This document shows positions 1 to 6,205 of a DNA stretch of 8,917 nt, piece by piece. The notes beneath the pieces were generated by a model that did no database searches, had not been told where the DNA came from, and was given only the letters and a program-made list of their open reading frames with translations. The position numbers were made by a program, and so were the translations under genes. Every line of letters begins with the position of its first letter. Positions within the stretch are counted from its first letter, which is position 1. This DNA is from Candidatus Aminicenantota bacterium (GTDB lineage: Bacteria; Acidobacteriota; Aminicenantia; UBA2199), in assembly GCA_023136725.1 (NCBI GenBank), contig JAGLQR010000045.1:1-8917 (forward strand). Direction: 5' to 3'.

Positions 1-177
1 AGCAGGGAGCAGAATTTTTCTGAAAAAGATCTTTGTGTTCCGTTTCTCTTTATTGATTATGGCGTATATATTATTTTCAAAATCTGAATTTCTAAATCTA
101 TCAAGTCCGGATCTTTTTTCGGAGTCAATTATGTTACTTATTAATTCAGAATTTTTTATTTTTTCAGGATTGTCCAT
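1..177 (-). CDS. Probable anti-sigma factor, N-terminal 59 residues (runs off window)
   Basis: An open frame starts at the ATG at 177 and stays open to the window edge, giving 59 codons with no stop. The ATG follows a GGGGGAT ribosome binding site about 4 bases upstream. It lies inside the last codons of the ECF sigma gene, with a 14-base overlap in a different frame, the usual arrangement for translationally coupled sigma/anti-sigma pairs. The visible protein is charged and helical (start MDNPEKIKNSEL), and ends in a basic stretch, KRNTKIFFRKILLPA, that looks like the lead into a membrane helix. No HxxxCxxC zinc-binding motif is present in this part. The role as a membrane anti-sigma factor that sequesters the neighbouring sigma factor is inferred from position, overlap and general character, not from a recognised domain. 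An unrelated small membrane protein cotranscribed with sigma is the alternative. Confidence 0.6.
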   Translation of the reverse strand, partial: MDNPEKIKNSELISNIIDSEKRSGLDRFRNSDFENNIYAIINKEKRNTKIFFRKILLPA

Positions 178-721
178 TAATATCCCCCATAAGTTTTGTT
201 ACTTTATTCTTTGCACGATTGAGCCTTGAGTATACGGTACCAAGTTGTATATTAAGGATATCTGATATCTCTTCGCATGAATTTCCCCCATATTCCCTGA
301 GTACAAATACACTTCTAAGTCTCTCCGACAGGGAGTTGATACATTCTCTCAGATTGGCTTTATCTTCTTTTAATTGTATATTTATTTCCGGAGTGTCGTT
401 ACCAATGGATGATTCAATGCCATGTTTTTCTGATTCAAGAAAAAATCTTTTTACATTTTCCCTTCTGAAATGATCTATACATCTGTTTCTTGTAATTGTT
501 AAGAGCCACCCTTTTATTGATATTTCTTTATTGATCCTATCCAGTTTTTCCCATGTTTTAACATAGATGTCCTGAGTTAGCTCTTCAGCATCTGAATAGC
601 ATTTCGTATACCCCAGACAGACAAGAAAAACAGACTCCCGGTATGTGAAAAGTTCCTTAAATAAACTCTCTTTATTCCCAATTGCATTTGTTGGGGTCAT
701 GATGTTTTTTCCGTCCCTCAT
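164..721 (-). CDS. ECF (extracytoplasmic function) RNA polymerase sigma factor, sigma-70 family
   Basis: This 185-residue protein has the two-domain ECF plan. Region 2 spans about residues 27-89 and includes DAEELTQDIYVKTWEKL (44-60, core-binding and -10 contact) and GWLLTITRNRCIDHFRRE (71-88). A short acidic linker follows. Region 4 spans about 125-177, with the helix-turn-helix SCEEISDILNIQLGTVYSRL (148-167) for -35 recognition. There is no region 1.1 or 3, and the length is normal for the family. It would redirect core RNA polymerase to a small regulon, normally held inactive by an anti-sigma factor; the overlapping downstream frame is the obvious candidate. The start is uncertain: the ATG at 721 has no good ribosome binding site, and the ATG at 700 (residue 8) is equally possible and loses no domain. 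Two LOR lipoprotein genes lie directly upstream on the same strand and are likely regulon or operon members (inference). Confidence 0.93.
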   Translation of the reverse strand: MRDGKNIMTPTNAIGNKESLFKELFTYRESVFLVCLGYTKCYSDAEELTQDIYVKTWEKLDRINKEISIKGWLLTITRNRCIDHFRRENVKRFFLESEKHGIESSIGNDTPEINIQLKEDKANLRECINSLSERLRSVFVLREYGGNSCEEISDILNIQLGTVYSRLNRAKNKVTKLMGDINGQS

Positions 722-740
722 ACTATAAAACGTTCAGGTT

Positions 741-773
741 AAAAAGAACATCCATAAAAAAGAGAACTGGATG
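741..773 (-). terminator. Weak hairpin plus T-rich tail between LOR lipoprotein gene and sigma gene
   Basis: On the minus strand, CATCCA (773-768) and TGGATG (754-749) form a perfect 6-bp stem with a 13-base loop, followed at once by TTCTTTTT (748-741). The site lies 16 bases after the stop of the second LOR gene and 28 bases before the first ATG of the sigma gene. The long loop and short stem make it a weak terminator or attenuator that could lower sigma expression relative to the lipoproteins. It is equally compatible with read-through. Confidence 0.35.
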
Positions 774-788
774 ATTTTTATTAATATA

Positions 789-1427
789 CTAGGAGTCTTC
801 TTTGTGACTTGCCATATCAATAATTACTGCAGCAGCAAGAATTATCAGGTCATCCTCATGCGGGCCTATCTCTACCATATAATTGTCAGTAAACGAGTTC
901 CATTTTTTAGATATTTGGGCAACTTTTCTTCCGTCTCTGATGAATGAATAACGGTGATTAATAAAATCCCCCAGGACTATATAATCATTATCCCCGGGCA
1001 GGTCGACAATGAATTTGTCGTTGAAAGGTTTAATTCTTTTTATCACGCGAGCGACAAGTTTTTTATTATTATAGATCCGATATTGTTTATTGAGGCTTAA
1101 CACTTTCTGTTTGATGTAAAATATTAAGGATCCGTTCTCATCCATAAAACTTAACCTGTCACCGATAGTGAGAAATTTTTCTTTTACAAAAAAAACCGGA
1201 TACCCTTTTTCGTCTGTTATTGTAAATTTGTCACCTATTGACCAGAATTTCTGATCAATAAAATATACTTTCGCACTGAATTCTCTTTTCATATCCGGTG
1301 AATCCGTTCGTGGATGCCTGTATGAGTATCTTGCACAACTGGAAAGAGCAAAAATCATACTTATGATAAGGATTAACGGGAAGACCGGTAAAAAACTTTT
1401 ATATTTGAAATATTTCTTGTTACTCAT
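789..1427 (-). CDS. LURP-one-related (LOR/Tubby-like) domain lipoprotein, copy 2
   Basis: This lipoprotein of about 212 residues carries a LURP-one-related domain, the bacterial/plant fold related to Tubby C-terminal and scramblase proteins. I start it at the second of two adjacent ATGs (1427), 7 bases after AAGGAGG. The upstream extension to 1463 would overlap the preceding gene and break the signal peptide. The N-terminus is basic then hydrophobic and ends in the lipobox LSSC (lipidated Cys at residue 31), followed by Ala, so export and lipidation are predicted, probably to the outer membrane. The mature part is all beta-type, with repeated FWSIGDKFTITDEKG-like hairpins. The C-terminal block has VAQISKK, an EIGP strand and the hydrophobic segment LIILAAAVIIDM, which is the usual LOR ending. 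It lies 4 bases after copy 1, so the two are surely cotranscribed. The biochemical function is unknown; phospholipid binding is inferred from fold only. Confidence 0.82.
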   Translation of the reverse strand: MSNKKYFKYKSFLPVFPLILIISMIFALSSCARYSYRHPRTDSPDMKREFSAKVYFIDQKFWSIGDKFTITDEKGYPVFFVKEKFLTIGDRLSFMDENGSLIFYIKQKVLSLNKQYRIYNNKKLVARVIKRIKPFNDKFIVDLPGDNDYIVLGDFINHRYSFIRDGRKVAQISKKWNSFTDNYMVEIGPHEDDLIILAAAVIIDMASHKEDS

Positions 1428-1440
1428 CATCTTACCTCCT
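1428..1440 (-). promoter_or_regulatory. Strong ribosome binding site deciding the start of LOR copy 2
   Basis: The minus strand reads AAGGAGGTAAGATGATG at the junction of the two LOR genes. AAGGAGG is 7 bases from the ATG at 1427 and 4 bases from the ATG at 1430. This places the true start at one of these two codons rather than at 1463, and it overlaps the end of the upstream reading frame, suggesting coupled translation. Confidence 0.8.
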
Positions 1441-2091
1441 TCGGTAACTATTCTCCATGTCAATTATCACTGTTGTTGCGAGTATTAAGAGGTCGTTCTG
1501 CTGAGGTGAAATTTCTATTCTGTATTTATCCGAAAAAGATCTTCTGCTTTTTGTTACCTGTGCCACCTGGTGATTTCTATAATAGAATGCATATTGCCTG
1601 CTCATAAAATTTCCACGAACAGTATAGTCTCTCCCCTTCCTTGAGTTCACAAAGAATTTGTCATATCGTGAAGATTTTCTTTTGTAAACTCTTGCAACCA
1701 GACTACCGTGACTGTAGATCTTATATTGAGATTTATATCCGGACCTTCTTTTTGTAATTGTGAATAGTTCAATGCCGGTGCGGCCGACAAGTGTTACTCT
1801 TGTTCCTCTTGAGAAAAAACTTCCCCGGGCTCTGAACATTACCTGTCCTCTTTCATTCTTTATTGAGAAATTTCCTCTTCTGAACAAAGATGTGTTGTCT
1901 AAATAATAAACACTACCGCTATGTACTCTGTTAGACATTCCCCCTGAAGTGTCAGGTCTCCTCGGTCCCTGCTGATATCCACCTGGGAGGCTGATACACC
2001 CGGAAAGGATAAATATTGCACTTACTATTGTTATAAGTGAAAATATGAAACTTCCTCTGTTTAACTTAAAATAATTTCTTTTTGCCCTCAT
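1432..2091 (-). CDS. LURP-one-related (LOR/Tubby-like) domain lipoprotein, copy 1, strongly basic
   Basis: This 219-residue protein is a paralogue of the next gene. The ATG at 2091 follows AAGGAGGATAAA, so the start is secure. A basic N-terminus and hydrophobic core end in the lipobox LSGC with the lipidated Cys at residue 32, then a Gly/Pro/Gln-rich linker (about 33-60), then the LOR domain (about 60-213). The domain shares with copy 2 the blocks VYYLDN, QYKIYSHGSLVARVYKRK, DYTVRGNF, HQVAQVTK, SDKYRIEISP and the closing hydrophobic LLILATTVIIDM. The mature protein is unusually Arg-rich: by eye 27 Arg and 10 Lys against 11 acidic residues, roughly +26, whereas copy 2 is about +5. It is expected to be tethered to the periplasmic face of a membrane. 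Familiar bacterial LOR proteins such as YxjI have no export signal, so lipoprotein forms are unusual. The function is unknown; affinity for anionic lipid or polymer is a guess from charge. Confidence 0.82.
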   Translation of the reverse strand: MRAKRNYFKLNRGSFIFSLITIVSAIFILSGCISLPGGYQQGPRRPDTSGGMSNRVHSGSVYYLDNTSLFRRGNFSIKNERGQVMFRARGSFFSRGTRVTLVGRTGIELFTITKRRSGYKSQYKIYSHGSLVARVYKRKSSRYDKFFVNSRKGRDYTVRGNFMSRQYAFYYRNHQVAQVTKSRRSFSDKYRIEISPQQNDLLILATTVIIDMENSYRRR

Positions 2092-2202
2092 TTTATCCTC
2101 CTTAACTTTATGGTCTACTTAAAGCAATAATTTTTCCATTGCAAATGACAAATAAGAGTCCTGATTTTGTGACATTTATATTTTTGAATATCCGTTGATA
2201 AA

Positions 2203-3405
2203 TTATTTAAATGATTTGTAAAATATCTTAAGAAAATCAACAAGTTTTGCCGGTTCCAGCCACCTGGTCACAATTACGATATCATTGGCCTCATCAATTA
2301 CGATATAGTTACCGCCGAATCCGGCAGCATAATAAACTGTTGTAGGAACTCCATCCATCTTCCTGTTTCCACCGCTGTTCAGCCACCACATATAGCCGTA
2401 TCCCGGATTTGCAATCGATGGATTCTGTACACGCTTTATCCACTCTTTTGAGATTAATTGTTTACCCTCCCAATTACCATTACGAAGGAATAAAAGCCCG
2501 TATCTTGCATGGTCGAGTGTGTTTATAAATATCCCGCCGCCGGAATGTCCTCCTCCGCTGACAGACTGGACTTTCGTACCGTCAACATTGACCCATGAAT
2601 TGGAATATCCGAACCATCTCCATGATTGAGAAGCTCCGATAGGATCCATGACCTTCTCTTTCAGGATCACAGGAAGCGGTTTTCTCCAAACCTGCAGCAA
2701 TGAGTAGGCAAGGACGTTTACCCTGACATCGTTATATTTAAAAACAGTGCCAGGTATGTTGAATTTTCTCATTTTCCAGTCATCTATTCCTCCTTCTGAA
2801 GGAGGCCTGTCAGCCCAATCTTTCTTCCCGAATAAGATTCCCGACCAGTCGGATGATTGTGTCAGGAGATTATCCCATGTGACACCGGAATTGTGTTTTC
2901 CTTCAAATGTTCCGTCCCACACGTAATCAGTGAGCTTATCATTTACATTCCTTATAAACCCGAGATCTACTGCCAGTCCTGCGATAGTGGAGAGATAGCT
3001 TTTTGTGACACTGAAGGTCATATCAACTCTGTTAACATCTCCCCATTCAGATACTATATATCCACTTTTGAGGATCACTCCTGCAGGCCCGCCTCTTTTT
3101 TTTACAGGCCCTACGATTTTTATATATGGCTCTCTGGAAAATGACTTCAGGATCTCAATCCTCAGGTCGCGTGATCCTGAATATTCATTGTTAACAGCAA
3201 ATTCTACTGCCTCTTTAAGTTGGCTGGAAATAAATCCTGATCTTTCCGGTGATGAATGCTCCCAATGTTTACCCTTTTTCGGATAATATGGAGACTTTCC
3301 GGTTTTTGCAAAAGTAAGTTCAGGAGTGAGCAAAAATATTGATAAAAGAATCACAAGAATAGTTTTTGTTAAAAAAGTTTTATTGATCATCTGGGAATTA
3401 TTCAT
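2203..3405 (-). CDS. Exported serine hydrolase, class C beta-lactamase/DD-peptidase fold
   Basis: The frame is open from an ATG at 3492 (429 residues), but I prefer the ATG at 3405 (400 residues). From there the N-terminus is a normal signal peptide: basic MINKTFLTK, hydrophobic ILVILLSIFLL, then cleavage after TFA. A near-consensus promoter also puts transcription start at about 3405. Numbering from the 3492 start, the SxxK motif is SVTK (161-164, Ser161 nucleophile, Lys164 base), the second motif is KYND with Tyr253, the block GGGHSGGGIF is at 313-322, and the third active-site loop is probably AAGFGGN (389-395), followed by the usual IVIDEANDIVIVTRW strands. These match periplasmic esterase/amidase members of the beta-lactamase-related family, not classic AmpC, because no KTG box is seen. 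The substrate is unknown. The stop is 111 bases before the LOR lipoprotein gene on the same strand, so cotranscription is possible. Confidence 0.88.
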   Translation of the reverse strand: MNNSQMINKTFLTKTILVILLSIFLLTPELTFAKTGKSPYYPKKGKHWEHSSPERSGFISSQLKEAVEFAVNNEYSGSRDLRIEILKSFSREPYIKIVGPVKKRGGPAGVILKSGYIVSEWGDVNRVDMTFSVTKSYLSTIAGLAVDLGFIRNVNDKLTDYVWDGTFEGKHNSGVTWDNLLTQSSDWSGILFGKKDWADRPPSEGGIDDWKMRKFNIPGTVFKYNDVRVNVLAYSLLQVWRKPLPVILKEKVMDPIGASQSWRWFGYSNSWVNVDGTKVQSVSGGGHSGGGIFINTLDHARYGLLFLRNGNWEGKQLISKEWIKRVQNPSIANPGYGYMWWLNSGGNRKMDGVPTTVYYAAGFGGNYIVIDEANDIVIVTRWLEPAKLVDFLKIFYKSFK

Positions 3406-3411
3406 ATCCGG

Positions 3412-3440
3412 ATCATAAAGTAGCAGGAATTTATTGTCAA
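3412..3440 (-). promoter_or_regulatory. Sigma70-type promoter for the serine hydrolase gene
   Basis: On the minus strand there is a perfect -35 TTGACA (3440-3435), a 17-base spacer and a -10 TATGAT (3417-3412), 11 of 12 consensus bases at ideal spacing. Counting on, +1 falls at about 3405, which is the A of an in-frame ATG. This predicts a leaderless transcript from 3405, or a short 15-base leader to the ATG at 3390. It argues against the longer open frame that begins at 3492. No convincing ribosome binding site precedes any of the candidate ATGs. Confidence 0.65.
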
Positions 3441-3510
3441 TTAAGCCTGGCTCTGTCATACATCTATTCATTTTAAAGTTGATTATCAGCATTGCCGGAA
3501 TTCATGTGAT

Positions 3511-3530
3511 TAATTGTTAAAAAACAATTA
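3511..3530. repeat. Perfect palindrome (8-bp arms, AAAA centre), operator-like
   Basis: TAATTGTT (3511-3518) and AACAATTA (3523-3530) are exact reverse complements separated by AAAA. The palindrome covers the -35 element of the promoter for the small secreted protein and extends into its spacer, where a dimeric repressor would act. It sits in the divergent spacer with the serine hydrolase, so it could affect both genes. No cognate regulator is encoded nearby, and AT-only palindromes are not rare in AT-rich DNA. Confidence 0.4.
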
Positions 3531-3543
3531 TTTGTTATATAAT
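3514..3543 (+). promoter_or_regulatory. Sigma70-like promoter for the small secreted protein
   Basis: A -35-like TTGTTA (3514-3519, 4 of 6 matches) is followed after 18 bases by a perfect -10 TATAAT (3538-3543). Transcription would start at about 3550, leaving a 20-base leader that carries the GAGGTG ribosome binding site (3560-3565) before the ATG at 3571. The -35 lies inside the 3511-3530 palindrome. Confidence 0.55.
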
Positions 3544-3570
3544 AAAAAAAATTATTAGTGAGGTGATGAT

Positions 3571-4017
3571 ATGAAAAAATATTTGTTACTATCTGTGTTT
3601 GTTTTATTTATGTTTTCAGGTACATTAGGATTCGCAAAAGATTATAAAGATGCAGAACCTGTGTTAAAAGAGCTGATCCTATCTCTTGAAAAATTTGTTG
3701 GAGGGCTGGAAAAAGCTGAAACTGCTCCGGCTATTGCTGCAGCTCTGACTGAGTACACAAAGGCAATGAATGGTTTTGCTCTAAGATTTAAAAAAATAAT
3801 AAAAAAGTATCCTGAGCTGAGTGATGAGAAAACACACCCTGAGTCTCTCAAACCTTTGACCCTTAAAATGGAAGAGATAACAAAAAAATTATTCAAAGTG
3901 TTCGGTAAAATAACTGCTAATGTCAGTGATCCTGAAGTAAAAGCAGCCTTAGATGAAATGAATAAAGCTTCTGCAAAAATGCACGGAGATGAAAATGAAG
4001 AGGGGGAAGAGAAATAA
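3571..4017 (+). CDS. Small secreted alpha-helical protein of unknown function
   Basis: This is a 148-residue protein that I do not recognise. The ATG is preceded by GAGGTG at normal spacing. A clear Sec signal peptide (MKKY, then hydrophobic LLLSVFVLFMFSG) probably ends after GFA (residue 22), so the mature protein of about 126 residues should be periplasmic or secreted; there is no lipobox Cys. The mature part lacks cysteine and is rich in Lys, Glu, Ala and Leu. It reads as four to five amphipathic helices (about 26-46, 50-80, 92-115, 122-138) separated by YPELSDEKTHPES (80-92) and SDPEV, and ends in an acidic tail DENEEGEEK. A helical-bundle periplasmic chaperone or binding protein would fit, but this is shape only. 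It diverges from the serine hydrolase and converges on the acylase gene, 28 bases between stops. Confidence 0.75.
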   Translation: MKKYLLLSVFVLFMFSGTLGFAKDYKDAEPVLKELILSLEKFVGGLEKAETAPAIAAALTEYTKAMNGFALRFKKIIKKYPELSDEKTHPESLKPLTLKMEEITKKLFKVFGKITANVSDPEVKAALDEMNKASAKMHGDENEEGEEK

Positions 4018-4027
4018 TTTCCCCTTC
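3997..4027. terminator. Imperfect hairpin between convergent genes, possible bidirectional terminator
   Basis: GGGGAA pairs with TTCCCC around the TAA stop at 4015-4017, and flanking GAAG and CTTC extend the stem past bulged bases (arms about 3997-4007 and 4018-4027). On the plus strand the tail is AAATAAATTATTTAATTTT; on the minus strand the hairpin is followed by ATTTTC. Neither tail is a clean T-run. The position between two convergent stops suits a shared terminator. Confidence 0.4.
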
Positions 4028-4045
4028 AAATAAATTATTTAATTT

Positions 4046-6205
4046 TCAGAACTTTTCAGTTTTATCTGCCTGATCCTTTGATAGTTTTTTAAATTTGTTG
4101 TCCAGCCAGTTTCTCAGGTCTGAAATATACCATTTTGAAAATCTTCTGTCACTCGGCCCGCCTGCAAGATTTGAGAAAAAATCATTATTACTTAGATCTG
4201 AAACTGTCCTGTAGGAAGGCATGAAGGTTGTTGCTCTCCCACCACTGCGGTAGATCTGTCCCTGTTGAATAGTAGCTCTTCCTCCTGCAATTCTTATCGG
4301 TCCCTTGTCGAATCCCATAAAGAGCGGGAGTTTGTTTCCGAATATCAGGTGGGCCATCCGGAAGTTCTGAATACTTCCCCAGGATTTTGATTTACAATCT
4401 AATGCATCCTTTACGATCTTTTTGTACAATTCTTCTCTTGATAATCCATTGAACCACTCGGAGTTTTCAGAAAGGAGGATCATGTCAAAGTTCTGGTAAA
4501 AATCTATATATATTCCTGTCTCTTTATTCAGGAATCTGAATACATCTTCTCCAAGGCCATTTCTTCCGAACACTTCATTCATCAATTCTTTATAAAATTT
4601 TTCAAAGAGAAAGGCTCCCTTTGAATTGAGGTCATATTTCAGGTCCCACTCTCTGAGAGTTTTCCCGTTTTCCGAATCAGGAAGTAACGGCTTGAGAAGA
4701 TTCATGAATAATTCGGCCTGAATGGAATAAATATCAGATTGCATTGTGTACATGTCCTCTATAGTTGCTTTGGAATTAATTTTCAGCATTTTATTGATCC
4801 TGTCTGCCCTGTATGATCCCATGGGCATGTTTATGGGAGCAGCTTTTCCATAATTGTTAAGGTTATGATTCGCAGTAGCAAAATATCCGGTAGCAGGATT
4901 CAGTGATCTTGGCATATCATCCGGATCAATAAATCCCTGCCAGTCATTATCTTTTTTCCACCCGGGAAGTGGTATAAATCCACTTATCCCTTTTGCTCTT
5001 TTGGGAACAAGTCCGGACATCTGAAACCCGATATCCCCATCCATGCCGGCAAAGACAAAGTCCCATCCTGTCTCAATCCTGCTGAATTTTTTCATACCTT
5101 CTTCAACTGTATCTGCATCCCAGATCGAAAGTAATTCTGCAGTTGATATCGCGCCTGAATCGGATGCTGTCCACTTTGTAGAGAGATAATAATTTTCTTT
5201 ATAAGGGTCCCCATCAAGGATCCCATGTTCATTTTCATAGAAAGTTACTTCATAATCTTCTTTTTTCTTCCTCATGATGATCTCTTTCCTCTCTTTGAAT
5301 CCAATCCATTCATCCCTTTCTTCCCTGTAGTATTTCCCATCTTTGCATTTTTCGATCCACGAATCGACTGCATCTATAAATGAGTATGTAACACCCCATG
5401 CAAGTTTGTCTGTCCTGCCAGTAAGGACACCGGGGAAACCGGGCATGGTTCCACCCATGATATATTTTTTCCCCGATCTCATAACAATTTCGCTCCATAT
5501 GTTAGGGAGTCTGTTTACTTCAAGATGAGGGTCATTTGCCAAAATAGGTTTTCCCGAAGCAGTTCGGCTACCCGATATAACCCAGTTGTTAGATGCCATC
5601 ATACGGGGAACAGCAGTATTCCAGAGAACAGAGGGGGCAACGATCCTTTCCTCAAGCTCAACTTTTTTTAATAATTCAAGGTCAAGGCCGCCGAGTATTC
5701 CGGGGAACAATTCGTTAAGTTTTTGTTCAGTTATTCCCGCCTGTACCATCTCAACAAACAATCTCTCTATTTCCGCCTGGGATTGTGCCAGTGTGAGGTA
5801 GCCGATCATTCTTGTTATCATTATTGAATCATCCGGAACCCAGGGCTCAGGAACATATTTCAAAAGTTTGAATTCCCATGGATATTTCTCCTTCCATGCT
5901 GTGTTTACACCTTCACAATATGATTCAAGGTATCCTTTGATCACCGGTGAAAGTTTTTCCAATTCAGTTTCAGTATTTCCCCTCCAATTCATCCTTCTGA
6001 AGAAGATATCTATACTTAACGTATCATCACCTGAATCAAGAAGTTCAGAAGCTCTCCCTTTTCCGAGGATACGCATAAGAAGCATCTGAAGCCCTCTGTC
6101 CCTGGCGTGAACATAACCCTGTCCCATATACAACCCGTTAAGGTCTTCCGCTTCAATATGCGGGACCCCATTCTGATCCCTTGTGATCTTGATATCTTCT
6201 CTCAT
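4046..6205 (-). CDS. Penicillin acylase family (Ntn hydrolase, S45) protein without signal peptide
   Basis: This 719-residue protein matches the penicillin/cephalosporin/acyl-homoserine-lactone acylase family along its length. The alpha region begins ITRDQNGVPHIEAEDLNGLY (7-26), then GYVHARDR (30-37). The processing site and nucleophile are ASNNWVISGSRTASGKP (204-220), with Ser205 expected to become the N-terminal Ser of the beta subunit. DPHL (225-228), GGTMPGFPGVLTGRTDKLAW (251-270), Asn446 in TANHN and YRADRI (465-470) are further family landmarks, and the C-terminal GGRAT and LAGGPSDRRFSKWY blocks are intact, so it should be active after autocleavage. Family members are usually exported and longer. 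Here the protein starts directly at the first beta strand. The ATG at 6205 follows GGAGGAGC, and an in-frame TAA lies about 27 bases upstream, so no signal peptide can be added. It hydrolyses an unknown amide substrate, apparently in the cytoplasm. Confidence 0.93.
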   Translation of the reverse strand: MREDIKITRDQNGVPHIEAEDLNGLYMGQGYVHARDRGLQMLLMRILGKGRASELLDSGDDTLSIDIFFRRMNWRGNTETELEKLSPVIKGYLESYCEGVNTAWKEKYPWEFKLLKYVPEPWVPDDSIMITRMIGYLTLAQSQAEIERLFVEMVQAGITEQKLNELFPGILGGLDLELLKKVELEERIVAPSVLWNTAVPRMMASNNWVISGSRTASGKPILANDPHLEVNRLPNIWSEIVMRSGKKYIMGGTMPGFPGVLTGRTDKLAWGVTYSFIDAVDSWIEKCKDGKYYREERDEWIGFKERKEIIMRKKKEDYEVTFYENEHGILDGDPYKENYYLSTKWTASDSGAISTAELLSIWDADTVEEGMKKFSRIETGWDFVFAGMDGDIGFQMSGLVPKRAKGISGFIPLPGWKKDNDWQGFIDPDDMPRSLNPATGYFATANHNLNNYGKAAPINMPMGSYRADRINKMLKINSKATIEDMYTMQSDIYSIQAELFMNLLKPLLPDSENGKTLREWDLKYDLNSKGAFLFEKFYKELMNEVFGRNGLGEDVFRFLNKETGIYIDFYQNFDMILLSENSEWFNGLSREELYKKIVKDALDCKSKSWGSIQNFRMAHLIFGNKLPLFMGFDKGPIRIAGGRATIQQGQIYRSGGRATTFMPSYRTVSDLSNNDFFSNLAGGPSDRRFSKWYISDLRNWLDNKFKKLSKDQADKTEKF

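Noticed and set aside
35..229. Plus-strand open frame of 64 codons at the left end
   Set aside because: It is antisense to the sigma/anti-sigma junction, has no ribosome binding site, and the opposite strand carries a coherent coupled gene.
722..740. TGAAC motif just upstream of the sigma gene as an ECF autoregulatory -35
   Set aside because: It lies only about 10 bases from the first ATG, leaving no room for a -10 and transcript start unless translation begins further in.
2124..2142. GCAAT/ATTGC inverted repeat upstream of the LOR pair
   Set aside because: It has only a 5-bp stem with a 9-base AT-rich loop and no proper T-run, so it is too weak to call as a terminator or operator.
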